64,000 nucleotides of DNA, from positions 310,001 through 374,000 of the forward strand of contig NZ_QPJK01000001.1 of NCBI RefSeq assembly GCF_003337555.1. The letters are read 5' to 3'. Shown here in pieces: positions 59,462-64,000 of the stretch. The notes below the pieces were generated by a model that did no database searches, was not told the origin of the DNA, and saw nothing but the letters and a program-made list of their open reading frames with translations. The stretch comes from Pseudorhodoferax soli. Its GTDB lineage: Bacteria; Pseudomonadota; Gammaproteobacteria; Burkholderiales; Burkholderiaceae_C. The translations under genes were made by a program, and so were the position numbers. The stretch's first letter is position 1. Each line of letters starts with the position of its first letter.

Positions 59462-61240
59462 ATGCCGAACGCAGCCTTCACCGCCGTCGAAAGCGCCGCG
59501 CCGGACGACACGCCGCCGGTCGAGCGGCGCGCGCGCCGCTCCACTGCGCGGCGGCTGCGCGATGCCGGGGTCGACGAGGCACTGGCCAGCTGGCCGGCCT
59601 GCCTCGCCGCCGGCTGGCTCATGCCCCTGGGTCTTGCCTGGCCCGGCCCGCCGGGTGCCGGCGTGGTGGCGCTGCTCGGCCTGGCGGCGACCGCAGCGCT
59701 GGCCTGCGCGCTGATCGCGCGGCAGCTGGGCCGCATGCCGACGGCGGCACGCCGGCGCCAGCACGCGCGGCGCCGTGCGTGCGGCGTGCTGCTGCTGGCC
59801 TGGACCGTGCTGCTCTGCGCCCTGCCCTGGCTGCTGCCGGCGACACCAACGGCCGCCGCGCCGCCCGTGGCCCTGCTGGCACTGGCACCGCTGCTGGCCG
59901 CGCTGCTGGCGCCGCTCGGCCCGGCCGTGGCGCTGCTGGCCGCCGTGCCGGCGTCGCAGGCCCTTGCCTGGGCGTCGCACGGGGCCGCCGCGGCCGCCAT
60001 CGGCAGCGCCGGCGCAGCGGCCCTGCTCTGCGGCGCGCTGGCCCTGCTCGGGCATCGCCGCTGGCGGCGCCAGCGCCAGGCCTTCTCCGAACGCGGCGAT
60101 GCGCTGCACGCGCTCGAGACCGCGCTGCGCGCCGCGCACCAGGCTGACCGCGACAAGACCCGCTTTCTCGCCACCGCCACGCACGACCTGCGCCAGCCCG
60201 TGCACGCGCTGGGCCTGTTCGCCGGCGCGCTGGAGTTGCGGCTGCTCGGCACCGAGCAAGAGCCGCTGGTGCGCAACGTGATCCGCTCCATCGAGGGCCT
60301 GGAGCGCTCGTTCAACGCCATGCTGGACGTCTCGCGGCTCGATGCCGGCGCGGTGGAGCCCAACCTGCAGCACTTCCCGCTGCGCGACGTGTTCCGCCGG
60401 CTGCACATGCAGTACGCCGGCCAGGCCGAGGCGCGCGGCCTGGGGCTGCGCTTCTCGCCCGGCGGCAAGTCGGTCACGAGCGACCCGCAGCTGCTCGAAC
60501 GCATCCTCGGAAACCTGCTGCAGAACGCGCTGCGCTACACCGAGCGCGGCGGCGTGGTGCTGGTGGCGCGCTCCACGCGCGACCACATCCACGTGGAGGT
60601 CTGGGACACCGGCATCGGCATCGCGCCGGCCGAGCTGCCGCGCGTCTTCGAGGAGTTCTACCAGTGCGGGCGCTCCACCCGCGGCCGCACCCAGGGACTG
60701 GGCATGGGCCTGGCCATCGTGCGGCGCCTGGCCCGGCTGCTGGACCACGGGCTGACCGTGGCCTCGCACCCCGGGCGCGGCACCATGTTCCGGCTGGCCA
60801 TCGCGCGCGGCGGCCTGCCCGAGATCCGCGACGCCACCGCCGCCGCGGACACCCGGCCGATGCCGGTGCCGCAGGCGCGCGCCGTGCTCGTGATCGACGA
60901 CGACGAGGCCATCCGCGAAGGCCTGCGCATCCTGCTGGAGGAATGGGGCTATGCGGTGGCGGCCGTGGCCAGCGCCGAAGCGGCCCGGCACGCGGCCGCC
61001 GGCATGGAACTGCCGCCCGACCTGATCATCTCCGACCTGCACCTGGGGGAGGACGCCGACGGCATCGCCGCCATCGCCGCCGTGCGCCGCCAATGCGGCT
61101 ACGAGGTGCCGGCCATCGTCGTGACCGGCGACACCACGCACGAGGAGCTGCAGCGCGCTGCCGACGCCGGCCACACGGTGCTGGTCAAGCCGCTGCAGCC
61201 GCGCAAGCTGCTCGGCACGGTGCGCGGCATGCTGCCCTGA
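59462..61240 (+). CDS. Hybrid sensor histidine kinase with C-terminal receiver
   Basis: 592 residues. Up to six N-terminal membrane helices (residues about 45-200), a short coiled linker, HisKA with His241 in TATHDLRQPVHALGLFAGAL, HATPase_c (QGLGMGLAIVRRLARLL) and a receiver with LVIDDDEAIREGLRILLEEW, Asp525 (IISDLHLGED) and Lys in VLVKPLQP. The DLRQP His box defines a subgroup that often pairs with NarL-type regulators, here the preceding gene. Confidence 0.92.
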   Translation: MPNAAFTAVESAAPDDTPPVERRARRSTARRLRDAGVDEALASWPACLAAGWLMPLGLAWPGPPGAGVVALLGLAATAALACALIARQLGRMPTAARRRQHARRRACGVLLLAWTVLLCALPWLLPATPTAAAPPVALLALAPLLAALLAPLGPAVALLAAVPASQALAWASHGAAAAAIGSAGAAALLCGALALLGHRRWRRQRQAFSERGDALHALETALRAAHQADRDKTRFLATATHDLRQPVHALGLFAGALELRLLGTEQEPLVRNVIRSIEGLERSFNAMLDVSRLDAGAVEPNLQHFPLRDVFRRLHMQYAGQAEARGLGLRFSPGGKSVTSDPQLLERILGNLLQNALRYTERGGVVLVARSTRDHIHVEVWDTGIGIAPAELPRVFEEFYQCGRSTRGRTQGLGMGLAIVRRLARLLDHGLTVASHPGRGTMFRLAIARGGLPEIRDATAAADTRPMPVPQARAVLVIDDDEAIREGLRILLEEWGYAVAAVASAEAARHAAAGMELPPDLIISDLHLGEDADGIAAIAAVRRQCGYEVPAIVVTGDTTHEELQRAADAGHTVLVKPLQPRKLLGTVRGMLP

Positions 61241-61375
61241 GAAGCCGGGCGGACGCGCACCGTCCAGCCATCCCCTTTTCACGGGATGCCGCGCCGGCCC
61301 AAAGTGACTTTCGTCCGCTGTGCAGCAGGTCCTGCCGTCCTAAAGTGGTCCGCAACCCCCCTGCAGGACCACTGC

Positions 61376-62371
61376 ATGCCAACGCTCGACATCGACGCGC
61401 TCCTCACCCCCCTCGCCGGCGCCATGCCGTGCGGGCCGGCGCTGGACCACGACGACGCCTTCCAGGCGCTGGAGCGCGCCGCGGCGGGCACGCCCGAGCA
61501 GCAGTACGGCACCAAGCTCATCGCGGCCACGCCGCCCGATTGGCATGCCGTGCACCGGCATGCGCAGGACCTGGCCGCCCGCACGCGCGACCTGCGTGTG
61601 GCCGTCTGGCTCACGCGCAGTGCCGCCCATGTCGAGGGCCTGGTCGGCATGGTGCAGGGCCTGCAGCTGCTGCAGGGCCTGCTGGAGCAGCACTGGCCGC
61701 TGGTGCATCCGCAACTGGATGCCGGCGACGACAACGACCCCACGGAACGCATCAGCGCCATCTGGCCCCTGTTCAAGGAAGAAGGCCTGGCCGACCTGCG
61801 CCGCGCCGCGCTGACGCCTGCGCGCAATGCCGTCACGGTGCGCGATCTGGAACTGGCCTTCGGGGGCGCCAAGCCGCATGGCGGCGAAGCCGTTCCCACG
61901 GCCGAGGCCCTGTCTCCCGCCATTGCTGCCGCCCAGGCGCAGACCCCGGCGCTGGCTGGCGCGATGCAGGCCGGCCTGCCCGCCGTCCAGGGCATGGCGG
62001 CGGCGCTGGACCGGCAGCTCGGCGCCGGCCGGTCGCCCGATCTGAAGCCGCTGGCCGCGCTGCTGGGCGCCGTGGCCCAGGCCGGCCAGCAGGCGCAGGG
62101 AGGGCCTGCACCGCTCCCCGTGGCGAACGCCGCGGCGGCCGGAGCGGCCCTGGCTGCACCAGCGCCCGGCAGCATCAACTCGCGCGAGGACGCGATCCGC
62201 ATGCTGGAGCGCGTCAGCGACTGGATCGAGCGCAACGAGCCGAGCAACCCCGCCCCGCTGTTCATCAAGCGTGCGCAACGCCTGATGACCAAGAGCTTCC
62301 TCGAGATCATCCGCGACCTGATGCCCGACGGCGTGGGCCAGATCGAGAAGCTGGCCGGCGCCCCGAAGTAA
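61376..62371 (+). CDS. tssA: Type VI secretion system protein TssA
   Basis: 331 residues with an ImpA N-terminal domain: DIDALLTPLAGAMPCGPALD, RDLRVAVWLTRSAAHVEGLV, GLQLLQGLLEQHWPLVHPQL and PTERISAIWPL. An Ala/Gly-rich linker (about 220-260) leads to a short C-terminal helical domain (NSREDAIRMLERVSDWIERN, EPSNPAPLFIKRAQ). TssA caps and coordinates baseplate and tail assembly; this is the short-C-terminus class. First gene of the visible T6SS operon; the 135-bp leader contains its promoter. Confidence 0.93.
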   Translation: MPTLDIDALLTPLAGAMPCGPALDHDDAFQALERAAAGTPEQQYGTKLIAATPPDWHAVHRHAQDLAARTRDLRVAVWLTRSAAHVEGLVGMVQGLQLLQGLLEQHWPLVHPQLDAGDDNDPTERISAIWPLFKEEGLADLRRAALTPARNAVTVRDLELAFGGAKPHGGEAVPTAEALSPAIAAAQAQTPALAGAMQAGLPAVQGMAAALDRQLGAGRSPDLKPLAALLGAVAQAGQQAQGGPAPLPVANAAAAGAALAAPAPGSINSREDAIRMLERVSDWIERNEPSNPAPLFIKRAQRLMTKSFLEIIRDLMPDGVGQIEKLAGAPK

Positions 62372-62415
62372 ACCATCCGACCGCCCCGCGTCCACCGAAC
62401 CGAAGGAGCCCCACC

Positions 62416-62943
62416 ATGGCCACCAGCAGTCAGAAGTTCATCGCCCGCAACCGCGCCCCGCGCGTGCAGATCGAGTACGACGTCGAGCTCTACGGCGCCG
62501 AGAAGAAGGTGCAGCTGCCCTTCGTCATGGGCGTGCTGTCCGATCTCTCGGGCAAGCCGGCCGAGCCGCTGCCGCCCGTCAACGAGCGCAAGTTCCTGCA
62601 GATCGACGTGGACAACTTCGACGCGCGCATGGAGTCGATGAAGCCGCGCGTGGCCTTCCCGGTCACCAACACGCTGACGGGCGAGGGCAAGCTCTCGGTC
62701 GAGCTCACGTTCAAGAACCTGGACGACTTCTCGCCCGCTGCCGTGGCGCAGAAGGTCGACGGGCTCAAGCAGTTGCTCAAGGCGCGCCAGGAACTGGCCA
62801 ACCTCCTGACCTACATGGACGGCAAGACCGGCGCCGAGGACCTGCTGGCCAAGGTGATGGCCGACCCTGCGCTGCTGGCCTCGCTGGCCGCAGCGAAGAA
62901 GCCCGAAGCGCCTGCAGCCGACCAGCCGGCCGCCGCCGCCTGA
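62416..62943 (+). CDS. tssB: Type VI secretion sheath small subunit TssB (VipA)
   Basis: 175 residues: SSQKFIARNRAPRVQIEYDV, LPFVMGVLSDLSGKP, KFLQIDVDNFDARMESMKPR and LTFKNLDDFSPAAVAQKVDG. TssB pairs with TssC to form the contractile sheath. GGAG-type ribosome site (GAAGGAG) before ATG 62416. Ala/Pro-rich tail is variable in the family. Confidence 0.97.
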   Translation: MATSSQKFIARNRAPRVQIEYDVELYGAEKKVQLPFVMGVLSDLSGKPAEPLPPVNERKFLQIDVDNFDARMESMKPRVAFPVTNTLTGEGKLSVELTFKNLDDFSPAAVAQKVDGLKQLLKARQELANLLTYMDGKTGAEDLLAKVMADPALLASLAAAKKPEAPAADQPAAAA

Positions 62944-62986
62944 CGCCGCCGGCTCCTGTATCCGCATTCCCGGGAGAGACGCAACC

Positions 62987-64000
62987 ATGGCCGAAGACAC
63001 ACTCCAGAGCGCAGCGCCGCTGCAAGGCATCGCGTACGAGGGCAGCGAGTTCGCCGCGCTGTTGAACCAGGAGTTCAGACCCAAGTCCGACGACGCCCGC
63101 AACGCCGTGCAGAACGCGGTGCTCACCTTGGCGCAGCAGGCGCTGGCCTCGACCAAGCTGATCGACGGCGACGTGATGGCCAGCATCGAGGCCATGATCG
63201 CCGAGCTCGACGAGCAGCTCTCCAGGCAGGTCAACCTGATCCTGCACCACCCGGACTTCCAGGCGCTGGAGAGTGCCTGGCGCGGCCTGCACTACCTGGT
63301 CAACAACACCGAGACGGACGAGATGCTGAAGATCAGCGTCATGAACATCTCGAAGAAGGACTTCGGCAAGACGCTCAAGAAGTTCAAGGGCACGGCCTGG
63401 GACCAGAGCCCGCTGTTCAAGAAGATCTACGAGGAGGAGTACGGCCAGCTCGGCGGCGAGCCCTTCGGCGCGCTGGTGGGCGACTACTACTTCGACCACA
63501 GCCCGCCCGACGTGGAGCTGCTGGGCGAGATGAGCAAGGTGGCCGCCGCCGCGCACACGCCCTTCATCGCCGCGGCCAGCCCCAACCTGATGCAGATGGG
63601 CTCGTGGCAGGAGCTCTCCAATCCGCGCGATCTGACCAAGATCTTCACGACGCCCGAGTACGCGGCCTGGCGTTCTCTGCGCGCCTCGGACGACGCGCGC
63701 TACATCGGCCTGGCCATGCCGCGCTTCCTGGCGCGGCTGCCCTGGGGCGCCAAGACCGCGCCCGTGGAGGAGTTCAACTTCGAGGAATCGACCACCGGGG
63801 CGGACCACTCGGCCTATGCCTGGGCCAACTCGGCCTATGCCATGGCCGTCAACATCAACCGCTCGTTCAAGATGTACGGCTGGTGCACGCGCATCCGCGG
63901 CGTCGAGTCGGGCGGCGCGGTGGAGGGCCTGCCGACCCACACCTTCCCCACGGACGACGGCGGCGTGGCCATGAAGTGCCCGACCGAGATCGCCATCGGC
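62987..64000 (+). CDS. tssC: Type VI secretion sheath large subunit TssC (VipB), truncated by window end
   Basis: The first 338 codons of TssC, still open at the right edge. Visible: VNLILHHPDFQALESAWRGL, LVNNTETDEMLKISVMNISK, FGALVGDYYFDHSPPDVELL, IAAASPNLMQMGSWQELSNP and LAMPRFLARLPWGAKTAPV. GGGAGAG before ATG 62987. It interlocks with TssB in the sheath. Further T6SS genes (hcp, tssE and so on) are expected beyond the window. Confidence 0.97.
   Translation, partial: MAEDTLQSAAPLQGIAYEGSEFAALLNQEFRPKSDDARNAVQNAVLTLAQQALASTKLIDGDVMASIEAMIAELDEQLSRQVNLILHHPDFQALESAWRGLHYLVNNTETDEMLKISVMNISKKDFGKTLKKFKGTAWDQSPLFKKIYEEEYGQLGGEPFGALVGDYYFDHSPPDVELLGEMSKVAAAAHTPFIAAASPNLMQMGSWQELSNPRDLTKIFTTPEYAAWRSLRASDDARYIGLAMPRFLARLPWGAKTAPVEEFNFEESTTGADHSAYAWANSAYAMAVNINRSFKMYGWCTRIRGVESGGAVEGLPTHTFPTDDGGVAMKCPTEIAIG

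Overview
The window is a contiguous piece of a very GC-rich bacterial chromosome. Several things point to a Burkholderiales betaproteobacterium of Comamonadaceae type: strong GC3 bias, four solitary Bug-type (tripartite tricarboxylate) binding proteins, a CzcI-type metal-resistance operon, a DUF4148-like protein and an Anbu/proteasome homologue behind mutS. I see no tRNA, rRNA, insertion sequence, integrase, prophage or CRISPR array. The genus cannot be fixed from sequence alone.

Layout. (1) 1-7718, minus strand: a tightly coupled glycan operon, read GH1 beta-glucosidase, GH144-like glucanase, ABC binding lipoprotein, two permeases, then a discoidin-domain protein cut by the window edge. It fits import and hydrolysis of beta-glucan (possibly beta-1,2-glucan) fragments; the ATPase subunit is absent. 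(2) 8140-17579: a PAS/HisKA/REC/HPt hybrid kinase, two tandem Bug proteins, a convergent LysR regulator, a large lipoprotein with a degenerate M28 peptidase fold, a hotdog thioesterase and an SDR. (3) 17580-21967: TetR divergent from an MFS/hydrolase/ketopantoate-reductase-like operon, then a minimal flagellar-rod-like gene.

(4) 22033-32749: a metal-resistance block. On the minus strand run czcI, czcC, a His-rich membrane protein, czcB, czcA, a His-rich periplasmic protein and chrA; divergent are a response regulator, its kinase and a small secreted DUF4148-like protein. Two 18-bp palindromes with the same half-sites (GATGAC/GTCATC) lie before czcI/czcR and before the DUF4148 gene, each 43-44 bp from a -10-like hexamer, which suggests one regulon. 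(5) 32768-45283: OYE and a RidA-like protein with a divergent GcvA-type LysR, bluB, an orphan LivJ-like protein, an HDOD protein, a chemoreceptor with an outer-membrane protein, then mutS, Anbu and an alpha/beta hydrolase in overlapping order.

(6) 45280-51704: monooxygenase-like and PaiB-like genes divergent from a MocR regulator, a Bug gene divergent from a winged-helix/TPR regulator, and two small membrane proteins. (7) 51057-55519, minus strand: a catabolic operon of a DHAP-dioxygenase-like cupin, SDR, Bug, SDR, IclR and DUF1345, with repeated TCCATATTGT sites at its promoter; divergent are a PLP gamma-lyase-type enzyme and DUF3750. (8) dkgB, then a LuxR-type regulator and hybrid kinase, leading into a type VI secretion cluster (tssA, tssB, tssC) that continues past the right edge.

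I found no convincing wholly new system. The best leads are the extended czc regulon, the GH144/GH1 glycan operon, and the cupin/SDR/Bug operon with its operator repeats.
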